From the NCBI GenBank assembly GCA_009885515.1, contig VFKO01000274.1:1-5364 (forward strand): DNA of 5,364 nt. Direction: 5' to 3'. Within the stretch, counting starts at the first letter, position 1. Each line of letters begins with the position of its first letter. The notes below the pieces were generated by a model. It ran no database searches, was not told the origin of the DNA, and saw only the letters and a program-made list of their open reading frames with translations. Below are positions 1 through 5,364 of the stretch, in pieces. This DNA comes from Rhodobiaceae bacterium. Lineage in GTDB: Bacteria > Pseudomonadota > Alphaproteobacteria > Micropepsales > Micropepsaceae. A program made the position numbers and the translations under genes.

Positions 1-752
1 GGCGGTTCGTGGTCGACACAGTCGTCGCTATCGGCGGGACACGCCATGCGCACATGCATATGCGCCATGTGTCCCCGCCACGGCCTGATCTTTTGCAGCC
101 ACGCCTGCGCGCCCGCGCGCTCGCACAGCGCCTGCTTGATCGGCGGCGAGACAAAGATGCGCTCCACCCCCGGCGCCAGCGCCGCGCGCTTCAGCAGCGA
201 AACCTGCGCCGCGCCAAACAAGGCGTTGACCCGCAGTGTATCGACATCAACCATCGACGGTGGATCGAACGTCTCCAACTGTCCCGCACTCAACTTTCGC
301 ACCGGCAACGGCGTCAGCCAGATGTCGGCATCCAGACCAACCTGATGCGAATTGTGATCCGAGGGCAGGGGGCCACCACGCGGCTGCGCCAGATCGCCAA
401 CCAGCACACCCCGAAAGCCATCACTGGCAACGCCCGCCGCCAGCGCCTGGATAAAGCGGATCAGCCCCGGGTGGCCCCACGCCCGGTTACGCGCAGGGTT
501 CAGCACCTGCCACTGCACAGCCTCAAGCGGCAATTGCTGGGCCCCGGTAATACAGCCGCGCGTGTAAGTGCCATAGACCCTCGCTTCACCGCCGCGAGAC
601 GACTGAACTGCGGCAAATTGCTCGGCAGCAGGAGGCGCCGTCGCCAACGTGACCGCAGGTGTGACGTCAATGTCCCGCCCGCAAGCCGATATCAGCACTA
701 CAAGCGCAACCAGAACGCCGAACGTCTTGACCAATGTCCACATCAGCCACAT
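1..752 (-). CDS. mepA: MepA-type penicillin-insensitive murein endopeptidase (peptidase M74), lipoprotein form, C-terminus cut by window edge
   Basis: Translating the minus strand from the ATG at 752 gives 250 codons open to the left edge. The protein matches the M74 (MepA) family, zinc enzymes that cut the peptide cross-links of peptidoglycan in the periplasm. The zinc site is intact: an HxxHxxGLDxD motif has His133, His136 and Asp143, and a second motif, AHMHVR, has His231 and His233. Family landmarks RGCITGAQ (65-72), WGHPGLI (92-98), GDLAQP (119-124), RIFVSPPIKQ (198-207) and CPADSDDC (238-245) also appear. Residues 1-24 form a short signal with Lys9, a hydrophobic core and the lipobox ISAC, so Cys24 should be lipidated; Gly at +2 argues for outer-membrane sorting. 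The start is fixed by an in-frame TAG upstream with no other start between; Met4 (at 743) is an alternative. No clear Shine-Dalgarno site is visible. Roughly 20-50 C-terminal residues are probably missing. It is divergent from secG. Confidence 0.93.
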   Translation of the reverse strand, partial: MWLMWTLVKTFGVLVALVVLISACGRDIDVTPAVTLATAPPAAEQFAAVQSSRGGEARVYGTYTRGCITGAQQLPLEAVQWQVLNPARNRAWGHPGLIRFIQALAAGVASDGFRGVLVGDLAQPRGGPLPSDHNSHQVGLDADIWLTPLPVRKLSAGQLETFDPPSMVDVDTLRVNALFGAAQVSLLKRAALAPGVERIFVSPPIKQALCERAGAQAWLQKIRPWRGHMAHMHVRMACPADSDDCVDHEP

Positions 753-771
753 TTGTACTGTTTGGCCGGGG

Positions 772-800
772 GTAGCAAGTAACCGCTGGTTGGGCTACAA
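772..800 (-). promoter_or_regulatory. weak candidate promoter for mepA
   Basis: On the minus strand, TTGTAG (795-800) and TGCTAC (772-777) are separated by 17 bases and would place a transcript start near 765, just upstream of the mepA ATG at 752. The -35 half is fair and the -10 half is poor. The position in a divergent gap of only 82 bases makes some promoter here likely, but this exact assignment is tentative. I see no convincing plus-strand pair for secG in the same gap. Confidence 0.2.
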
Positions 801-834
801 GCCGCCGCTTCGACCAGAGAGAGACACGCCGCTT

Positions 835-1266
835 ATGTACGCTGTTCTGCTAACTATTGAAGTCGTCGTCTGCATTGCGATGATCGGCGTGATCCTGTTG
901 CAACGCTCGGAAGGCGGCGGCCTTGGCATGGGCGGCGGTGGTGGCATGGGCGGCCTTATGACCGGGCGTGGCGCCGCAAACGTGCTTACCCGCACCACGG
1001 TGATTCTGGCGACAATCTTCATCACGACCTCAATTGCACTCACGGTTCTAGCGAAAAATACGCGCAAAGTGAGCCCACTGGAGGACGCGACCTCGACATC
1101 CGCGCCGCTTGGAACATTGCCGTCCGGCGCTCCCGCGCCGTCCCAGCCTTCGCCGACGCCGCTTCCAGCGGCGCCAGCAGCACTTCCCGTACCGGCAGCA
1201 CCCGCTCCTGTTGCTCCGGCAGGGCCTCAACCTACCCCCGCGCCGGCACTGCCGCCGGGAAATTAG
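835..1266 (+). CDS. secG: SecG, protein-export translocase subunit with long Pro/Ala-rich C-terminal tail
   Basis: SecG is the small non-essential subunit of the SecYEG membrane channel and helps SecA-driven protein export. The 143-residue product has the family plan: a first membrane helix (about residues 3-22), the signature LLQRSEGGGLGMGGG (21-35) leading into a Gly-rich cytoplasmic loop, a conserved GRGAANVLTR stretch (44-53) and a second helix (about 54-73). Residues 78-143 form a low-complexity tail, about one third proline with much alanine and serine, and make the protein longer than E. coli SecG (110 residues). By the usual SecG topology the tail would lie in the periplasm (inference). 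The ATG at 835 is chosen because the hydrophobic helix starts at once; a longer reading from 649 runs antisense through mepA and has no family match. A purine stretch (817-824) is a weak, rather distant ribosome binding site. In many Alphaproteobacteria tpiA precedes secG; here mepA does. Confidence 0.95.
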   Translation: MYAVLLTIEVVVCIAMIGVILLQRSEGGGLGMGGGGGMGGLMTGRGAANVLTRTTVILATIFITTSIALTVLAKNTRKVSPLEDATSTSAPLGTLPSGAPAPSQPSPTPLPAAPAALPVPAAPAPVAPAGPQPTPAPALPPGN

Positions 1267-1271
1267 TGTGA

Positions 1272-1301
1272 AACGCGTTCCACAGACGCGTTGAATTTTT
1301 T
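1272..1301 (+). terminator. hairpin plus T run between secG and pyrG (terminator or attenuator-like)
   Basis: A perfect 7-base inverted repeat, AACGCGT (1272-1278) and ACGCGTT (1286-1292), encloses a 7-base loop. After GAA comes a run of six T (1296-1301), then C and TT. This is the form of a Rho-independent terminator, though the stem has only four G-C pairs and the T run starts three bases after it. It begins 5 bases after the secG stop and would separate secG from pyrG at least in part. Confidence 0.45.
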
Positions 1302-1340
1302 CTTGGTCGTTTAGCTCTTTTCTCCTTATGGTGGTGGTCC

Positions 1341-2969
1341 ATGGCGCGGTTCATCTTCATCACCGGCGGCGTGGTCTCATCCCTCGGCAAAGGTATTGCA
1401 TCGGCGGCCCTCGGCGCGCTGTTGCAAGCACGCGGATTCAAAGTCCGCCTGCGTAAACTCGACCCCTATCTCAACGTCGACCCTGGTACGATGTCCCCGT
1501 ATCAGCACGGCGAGGTCTTCGTCACCGACGACGGCGCTGAAACCGATCTCGACCTCGGCCACTACGAACGCTTCACCGGCGTCTCGGCGACCAAGGGCGA
1601 CAGCGTCACCACGGGGCGCATCTATCTCGACATTCTCACCCGCGAACGCCGCGGCGATTATCTGGGTGCCACCATCCAGGTCATCCCCCACGTCACCGAC
1701 GCCATCAAGCAGTTCGTGCTGGGCAATTCCGACGATGTCGACTTCGTGCTCTGCGAAATCGGCGGGACGGTCGGCGACATCGAAGGTCTGCCGTTCTTCG
1801 AGGCCATCCGTCAGCTTGGCAACGAACTCGGCCGCGAACGCAGTCTGTTCATCCATGTTACCCTGATCCCCTATATTGCGGCCTCCGGCGAACTGAAAAC
1901 CAAACCGACCCAGCACTCCGTCAAAGAGTTGCGCTCGATCGGCATCCAGCCCGACATTGTCCTCTGCCGCTCCGATCGCGAAGTCGCCGCCGAAGAGCGC
2001 CGCAAGATCGCCCTGTTCTGCAACGTCCGCGCCTCCAGCGTCATTCAGGCGCTCGACGTGTCAACGATTTACGAAGCGCCGCTATCCTATCACGCGCAAG
2101 GCTTCGACGACGAAGTGCTTGCGATTTTTGGCATCAAGGACGCGCCCGCGCCAAAACTTGCGCCCTGGATCACCGTAGTCAAGCGCGTGAAAGAACCCGA
2201 AGGCGAAGTCAAAATCGCCATCGTCGGCAAATACACCGGCCTGAAAGACGCCTACAAATCGCTCAACGAAGCCCTCGCTCACGGCGGCATCGCCAACAAC
2301 GTGCGCGTCAAGGCCGAGTGGATCGCCTCCGAAGTCTTCGAAGAGCCTGGACACATCCAGCATCTCGAAGACGTTCACGCCATCCTCGTTCCCGGCGGCT
2401 TCGGCGAGCGCGGCACCAAAGGCAAAATCGAAGCCGCGAAATTCGCCCGCACCAGGCATGTGCCCTATTTTGGCATCTGCTTCGGCCTGCAAATGGCCGT
2501 CATCGAAGCCGCGCGAAATCTCGCGGGCTTGGCCGACGCAAGCTCAACCGAGTTCGGCCCCTGCAAGACCATGGTCGTGGGCCTCATGACCGAATGGATG
2601 CGCGGTAACCAGCTTGAAAAACGCCGCGCCGGCGGCGAGCTCGGCGGCACAATGCGGCTCGGCAAGTATCAGGCCCTTCTCAAGCGCGGCAGCAAGGTCG
2701 CCGAAATCTACGGCGCACTCGAAATCGAAGAACGTCATCGCCATCGTTACGAGGTCAACCTGGAGTATCGCGAAGCTCTCGAGAGGGCGGGCTTCATTTT
2801 CACCGGCATGTCGCCCGACGGGCTGCTCCCGGAAATTTGCGAGCGCCCCGATCACCCGTGGTTCATCGGCGTGCAATTTCACCCCGAGCTAAAATCGCGG
2901 CCCTTCGAACCCCATCCTCTATTCGCAAGTTTCATCGCCGCCGCCGTCACGCAAAGCCGTTTGGTCTAG
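1341..2969 (+). CDS. pyrG: CTP synthase (glutamine-hydrolysing)
   Basis: PyrG makes CTP from UTP, ATP and glutamine, the last step of de novo cytidine nucleotide synthesis in the cytoplasm. The 542-residue product is full length (E. coli 545). The N-terminal synthetase domain starts with the phosphate-binding GGVVSSLGKG (9-18, Lys17), followed by DPYLNVDPGTMSPYQHGEVF, Asp71 and Glu139 for Mg-ATP, and KTKPTQ (186-191) at the UTP/CTP site. The amidotransferase domain starts near KIAIVGKY (291-298); it has the GGFGERG oxyanion loop (352-358), the nucleophile Cys380 in GICFGLQ, and His514 and Glu516 in QFHPEL. All catalytic residues are present. The ATG at 1341 gives the canonical start MARFIFITGG. 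The only upstream purine-rich signal is a poor GGTGGTGG, so no good ribosome binding site decides the start. It follows secG after 74 bases holding a hairpin, and is tightly followed by kdsA. CTP is also the activator for KDO. Confidence 0.98.
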   Translation: MARFIFITGGVVSSLGKGIASAALGALLQARGFKVRLRKLDPYLNVDPGTMSPYQHGEVFVTDDGAETDLDLGHYERFTGVSATKGDSVTTGRIYLDILTRERRGDYLGATIQVIPHVTDAIKQFVLGNSDDVDFVLCEIGGTVGDIEGLPFFEAIRQLGNELGRERSLFIHVTLIPYIAASGELKTKPTQHSVKELRSIGIQPDIVLCRSDREVAAEERRKIALFCNVRASSVIQALDVSTIYEAPLSYHAQGFDDEVLAIFGIKDAPAPKLAPWITVVKRVKEPEGEVKIAIVGKYTGLKDAYKSLNEALAHGGIANNVRVKAEWIASEVFEEPGHIQHLEDVHAILVPGGFGERGTKGKIEAAKFARTRHVPYFGICFGLQMAVIEAARNLAGLADASSTEFGPCKTMVVGLMTEWMRGNQLEKRRAGGELGGTMRLGKYQALLKRGSKVAEIYGALEIEERHRHRYEVNLEYREALERAGFIFTGMSPDGLLPEICERPDHPWFIGVQFHPELKSRPFEPHPLFASFIAAAVTQSRLV

Positions 2970-2971
2970 GA
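2968..2971 (+). promoter_or_regulatory. kdsA ribosome binding site overlapping the pyrG stop codon
   Basis: AGGA at 2968-2971 overlaps the last two bases of the pyrG TAG stop and lies 7 bases before the GTG at 2979. Ribosomes ending pyrG would finish on the kdsA initiation site, which suggests translational coupling and supports both the GTG start and co-transcription. Confidence 0.6.
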
Positions 2972-2978
2972 AAACACC

Positions 2979-3812
2979 GTGAAGCCCAATCACACCGTAA
3001 AAGCAGGTCAGGTCGAGATTGCCAACGACAAACAGTTCACTTTGATCGCGGGTCCTTGCGCGCTCGAAAGCCGTCAACACGCCTTCGAAATGGCAACGGC
3101 CATCAAGGCAATCACAACCAAACTTGGCATCGGTTTCATTTACAAAACCAGCTTCGACAAAGCCAACCGGACCAGCGCCAACGCCGAGCGCGGCATGGGC
3201 ATCGAACTCGCACTGCCGATCTTCGCCGATTTGCGCGAGAAGCTGAACATCCCCGTCCTCACCGACGTTCACACCGAAGAGCAATGCAAACTCGCGGCCC
3301 AAGCCGTCGACGTTTTACAAATCCCGGCCTTCCTCTGCCGCCAGACCGATCTGCTCGTCGCCGCCGCCAAAACCGGGCGCATCGTCAACGTCAAGAAGGG
3401 TCAGTTCCTCGCCCCCTGGGACATGAAAAACGTCGTGGCCAAAGTAACCGACGCGGGCAACCCCAACGTCATGACAACCGAGCGCGGCGTCTCGTTCGGC
3501 TACAACACGCTCGTCTCCGACATGCGCGCGCTTCCGGTCCTCAAAGACATCGGCTGCCCGGTCGTCTTCGACGCCACGCACTCGGTGCAACAACCGGGAG
3601 GGCAGGGCACCAAGTCCGGCGGCCAGCGCGAAATGGTACCAGTACTGGCCCGCGCCGCCATCGCCATCGGCGTCGCCGCCGTCTTCATGGAAACTCACCA
3701 GGACCCCGACAAAGCCCCCTCAGACGGACCCAACATGGTCCACCTGAAGGACATGGAAGCCCTGCTCAGCGACCTGCTCGACTTCGACCGCCTAGCAAAG
3801 CGGAAGCGCTGA
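2979..3812 (+). CDS. kdsA: 3-deoxy-8-phosphooctulonate synthase (KDO-8-P synthase), metal-dependent type
   Basis: KdsA condenses phosphoenolpyruvate with arabinose-5-phosphate to KDO-8-phosphate, a committed cytoplasmic step for the inner core of lipopolysaccharide. The product has 277 residues (family about 270-285). Visible landmarks are AGPCALES (24-31), KTSFDKANRTS, LTDVHTEEQ, PAFLCRQTDLL, VNVKKGQFLAPWD, FGYNTLVSDMR, DATHSVQQPGGQG and METHQDPDKAPSDGP. Cys27, His201, Glu238 and Asp249 correspond to the four metal ligands of the Aquifex aeolicus enzyme; E. coli KdsA has Asn in place of the Cys and needs no metal. The GTG at 2979 follows an AGGA site by 7 bases and fits the family N-terminus (KAGQVEIAN before the barrel). 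It lies 9 bases after pyrG and is very likely co-transcribed with it. No convincing terminator follows. The enzyme indicates a Gram-negative host making KDO-containing lipopolysaccharide. Confidence 0.97.
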   Translation: MKPNHTVKAGQVEIANDKQFTLIAGPCALESRQHAFEMATAIKAITTKLGIGFIYKTSFDKANRTSANAERGMGIELALPIFADLREKLNIPVLTDVHTEEQCKLAAQAVDVLQIPAFLCRQTDLLVAAAKTGRIVNVKKGQFLAPWDMKNVVAKVTDAGNPNVMTTERGVSFGYNTLVSDMRALPVLKDIGCPVVFDATHSVQQPGGQGTKSGGQREMVPVLARAAIAIGVAAVFMETHQDPDKAPSDGPNMVHLKDMEALLSDLLDFDRLAKRKR

Positions 3813-3944
3813 TCGCTCAAATCCGCTCATTTCCGTGAGTTATCCATCGACCGCCCATAGCGAACCGAGGCCTCCATCGCCCACTCGGAACGCAAGACCG
3901 GACGGGTGCTGAAACCGGTGAAGCGGGGGGCCGGGACAGAGTGC

Positions 3945-3951
3945 AGAGGAG
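3945..3951 (+). promoter_or_regulatory. good ribosome binding site in front of the dehydrogenase remnant
   Basis: AGAGGAG lies 6 bases before the GTG at 3958. It is the strongest Shine-Dalgarno-like sequence seen in the window, and it precedes a reading frame that keeps only the end of a dehydrogenase. It may be left over from a former gene start, or may be chance. Confidence 0.4.
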
Positions 3952-3957
3952 AATAAA

Positions 3958-4155
3958 GTGCACTGTCACCGAAATACCCAGGGCGGCAAGACCGATGACG
4001 TCGATTGGGATGTGATTGGCAAGAATAATCCTTCCGGCCGCGTCGACACGCCAGAAGACATTGCAGGCCTGGCTATCTTCCTCTGTTCACGCGCGGGCCA
4101 GTATGTCGTCGGGCAGACGATTGCCTGCGACGGCGGCGTCGTCGGTACTTCGTAA
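3958..4155 (+). pseudogene. C-terminal remnant of a short-chain dehydrogenase/reductase (SDR)
   Basis: The frame from the GTG at 3958 encodes 65 residues. Residues from about 17 to the end match the last quarter of classical SDR oxidoreductases: NPSGRVDTPEDIAGLAIF (24-41), then FLCSRAGQYVVGQT (41-54) and the closing CDGGVVG (57-63). The Rossmann-fold TGxxxGxG motif, the NAG motif and the catalytic Tyr-xxx-Lys are all missing; about 190-200 residues of a normal 250-residue enzyme are absent. An in-frame TGA lies at 3919-3921, and I see no SDR-like stretch in any frame between kdsA and this point, so a deletion or partial transfer is more likely than one frameshift. Residues 2-10 (HCHRNTQGG) do not look like an SDR. 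It cannot be a working dehydrogenase. A good ribosome binding site precedes it, so a short peptide might still be made. It ends 7 bases before the converging transporter stop codon. Confidence 0.8.
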
Positions 4156-4162
4156 GAACGAA

Positions 4163-5364
4163 CTACGCGGATGTCCGGCGCCGCTCATCAAGCGCTTGTC
4201 GGATATCCGCGTGCACTTGCCGCGTGATCTTATAGTGCCGCACCATCATGATCGGAAAGATATGAAACATCGGCAGACACAAACCCACCAGCAGCCCCAA
4301 GTGATTGATCGTATCCTGCGGCACCTCTGAGGGCGGCGATTGCACGGGCAGATTGATCAAGCTCAATATCAGTCCACCAAACAGGATCCCAAGCCCAGAC
4401 GTTGCCTTGACACAGAACACAACAGCGGCGTTGAACATCGCTTCCTGCCGGTAACCGGTATTGAGCTCATGCTGATCGAGAATATCTGCAATCAGAGACG
4501 CACTAATCACACCACGGATAACCTCCATGGCAGCGAAGAACGCGCCATCAATAATCAAAATCGTGAGCAACAGATCTGATCCGTTCTCAGGCATGATCCC
4601 CAGGAACCGCAAGCCGACGACCACAACACCCGCGAGCAAGCTCATGGTCGCGCTCATCATCAGAATATACTTCTTGTCGATCCAGCGCTGAAGCAAGGCA
4701 ACGACGGGAAAGGCAACTATCGCACCAACCCCGATCAGCCCAAACCAGCGCAGATCATCAGATCCCAATTGCCAGAAAAACGTTGCCATATAGATCGACA
4801 TGTTCTGCGTCGTGCCGGAAATCGCCGACGCAACAAGCACAATGATGAAGAACAGCCTGAACTGATCATTCTCAAGGCCGCGCCGGAACTCCTTGATTGT
4901 TTGCGCGACACTCGGAATGCTTTGCCTCACCGAATGCTGCCGCAGATAAGGAATTTGTCCCCATGTCAAAAACGTGGTCGCCAGCGCCCCCAACGTCATC
5001 AAGATCGCGCCAATAAACGCCATTGTCGGATAGGCCGCCGGGTTCAACTGACCGACAGGATGTTCCGGCGTATTCGCCATCACAACGCCAAACGTAATGA
5101 CGGGAAAGAGCAAACCGATGAACCAGCCCATCGCAAAACGGTAGGCCATGATCGACGTTCGCTCGTGATAGTCGTCGGATAATTCAGCGGCAATCGCCGC
5201 CCATGGGACAAAATAAATCGACAAAAATATCCGGGTCAAAATCATGAATGACACGAGCCACCAGAACAATTCCAAGTGCGAAAGTCCCGGCGGCGGCACG
5301 AACACAAAATAGAAGCAGACACCCAACGGCACAGAACCAAGCAGCATCAACGGATGCCGCCTAC
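4163..5364 (-). CDS. MFS transporter of the GPH (glycoside-pentoside-hexuronide:cation symporter, MFS_2) type, N-terminus cut by window edge
   Basis: The minus-strand frame is open from the right edge to a TAG at 4163-4165, giving about 399 visible residues. The frame continues upstream of the first possible start (TTG at 5350) with codons for RRHP, which joined to LMLLGSVPLG matches the conserved loop-2/helix-3 region of MFS/GPH carriers, so the true start and about 60-80 residues are off the window. Later GPH signatures are YFVPWAAIAAELSDDYHERT in and after helix 4, SLIADILDQHELNTGYRQEA near the C-terminal half, and KATSGLGILFGG. About ten hydrophobic helices are visible, with a cytoplasmic loop (RQSIPSVAQTIKEFRRGL) between the halves and a basic C-terminus. 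It probably carries a sugar-like or other small organic substrate together with a cation across the inner membrane; the substrate cannot be read from sequence. GC content is lower than in pyrG and kdsA. It converges on the SDR remnant, and accessory acquisition is possible. Confidence 0.9.
   Translation of the reverse strand, partial: RRHPLMLLGSVPLGVCFYFVFVPPPGLSHLELFWWLVSFMILTRIFLSIYFVPWAAIAAELSDDYHERTSIMAYRFAMGWFIGLLFPVITFGVVMANTPEHPVGQLNPAAYPTMAFIGAILMTLGALATTFLTWGQIPYLRQHSVRQSIPSVAQTIKEFRRGLENDQFRLFFIIVLVASAISGTTQNMSIYMATFFWQLGSDDLRWFGLIGVGAIVAFPVVALLQRWIDKKYILMMSATMSLLAGVVVVGLRFLGIMPENGSDLLLTILIIDGAFFAAMEVIRGVISASLIADILDQHELNTGYRQEAMFNAAVVFCVKATSGLGILFGGLILSLINLPVQSPPSEVPQDTINHLGLLVGLCLPMFHIFPIMMVRHYKITRQVHADIRQALDERRRTSA
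4166..4211. repeat. 12-base imperfect inverted repeat at the 3' end of the transporter gene
   Basis: CGCGGATGTCCG (4166-4177) and CGGATATCCGCG (4200-4211) pair over 12 positions with one mismatch, which is a wobble on one strand, around a 22-base spacer. An A-T pair at 4165/4212 could extend it. It starts right beside the transporter stop codon (4163-4165) and lies within the last codons of that gene. No T run follows on either strand, so it is not a classical intrinsic terminator. It could stabilise the 3' end of the transporter message or act as a convergent transcription barrier; coincidence in coding sequence is also possible. Confidence 0.4.

Noticed and set aside
36..75. Nested inverted repeats (GGGACAC/GTGTCCC at 36-42 and 69-75; GCGCA/TGCGC at 48-52 and 61-65)
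   Set aside because: They fall on the conserved His/Met-rich zinc motif of MepA, where repeated CAT, ATG and GCG codons readily create palindromes by chance.
9..782. Long plus-strand frame over the left end (257 residues)
   Set aside because: It is rich in Arg, His, Gln and Pro with no family resemblance, and is the antisense shadow of mepA, whose zinc-site motifs are clear on the minus strand.
913..955. G-rich tract in secG that could form a quadruplex
   Set aside because: The Gs encode the conserved glycine-rich SecG loop, and runs of three or more G are too few and uneven for a confident call.
1377..1916. 179-residue minus-strand frame inside pyrG
   Set aside because: Antisense shadow caused by GC-rich codon use in pyrG; no recognisable domain and no ribosome binding site.
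2837..3838. 333-residue plus-strand frame overlapping the end of pyrG and all of kdsA
   Set aside because: Arg/Pro/His-rich composition typical of a shifted frame over a GC-rich gene; kdsA in the other frame is certain.
3839..3847. TTATCCA-like DnaA box after kdsA
   Set aside because: A single site with mismatches at the end of the consensus, without AT-rich DNA or companion boxes; nothing suggests an origin.
3860..3956. Stop-free frames in the gap after kdsA
   Set aside because: About 30 codons ending in TAA near 3956, with no recognisable protein similarity and no SDR motif; too short to support as a gene.
4769..5182. 137-residue plus-strand frame opposite the transporter
   Set aside because: Low-complexity polar translation with no family match; the minus strand encodes clear GPH transporter motifs over the same bases.
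1..5364. CRISPR array, tRNA, rRNA, insertion sequence or a novel defence-type system
   Set aside because: No regularly spaced repeats, no tRNA-like cloverleaf or rRNA sequence, no transposase motifs, and every larger gene belongs to a known family.

Overview
The window looks like chromosomal DNA of an alphaproteobacterium, most likely Sphingomonadales or a close relative. This rests on three things: the wording of PyrG and KdsA (for example the PyrG amidotransferase stretch and a KdsA of the metal-dependent type), a SecG with a Gly-rich loop and a long Pro/Ala tail, and the secG-pyrG-kdsA order common in Alphaproteobacteria. The core genes are GC-rich (one 60-base block of pyrG counts at about 68% GC). 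The right end is lower (two blocks of the transporter count at about 53% and 43%). The assignment comes from remembered family sequences, not from a search.

Layout. Bases 1-752 (minus strand) hold a MepA-type murein endopeptidase with a lipoprotein signal; its C-terminus lies off the left edge. A short divergent intergenic gap (753-834) separates it from a plus-strand housekeeping cluster: secG (835-1266), pyrG (1341-2969) and kdsA (2979-3812). A hairpin followed by a T run lies between secG and pyrG. kdsA follows pyrG by 9 bases, and its ribosome binding site overlaps the pyrG stop codon. After kdsA come about 145 bases without a recognisable gene, then the C-terminal remnant of a short-chain dehydrogenase (3958-4155). 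Converging on it is a minus-strand MFS transporter of the GPH (MFS_2) type (4163-5364), whose N-terminus lies beyond the right edge.

How the genes relate. The cluster serves basic growth: SecG helps the SecYEG channel, PyrG makes CTP, and KdsA makes KDO-8-phosphate for lipopolysaccharide. CTP is also the activating nucleotide for KDO (CMP-KDO), so pyrG and kdsA feed one pathway. MepA acts on peptidoglycan, giving a loose cell-envelope theme on the left. The dehydrogenase remnant and transporter appear to be accessory, and the point after kdsA looks like a junction between conserved and variable DNA.

I found no CRISPR array, tRNA, rRNA, insertion sequence or clearly novel system. The most unusual items are the truncated dehydrogenase behind a good ribosome binding site, the lipoprotein form of MepA, and the composition change to the right of kdsA.
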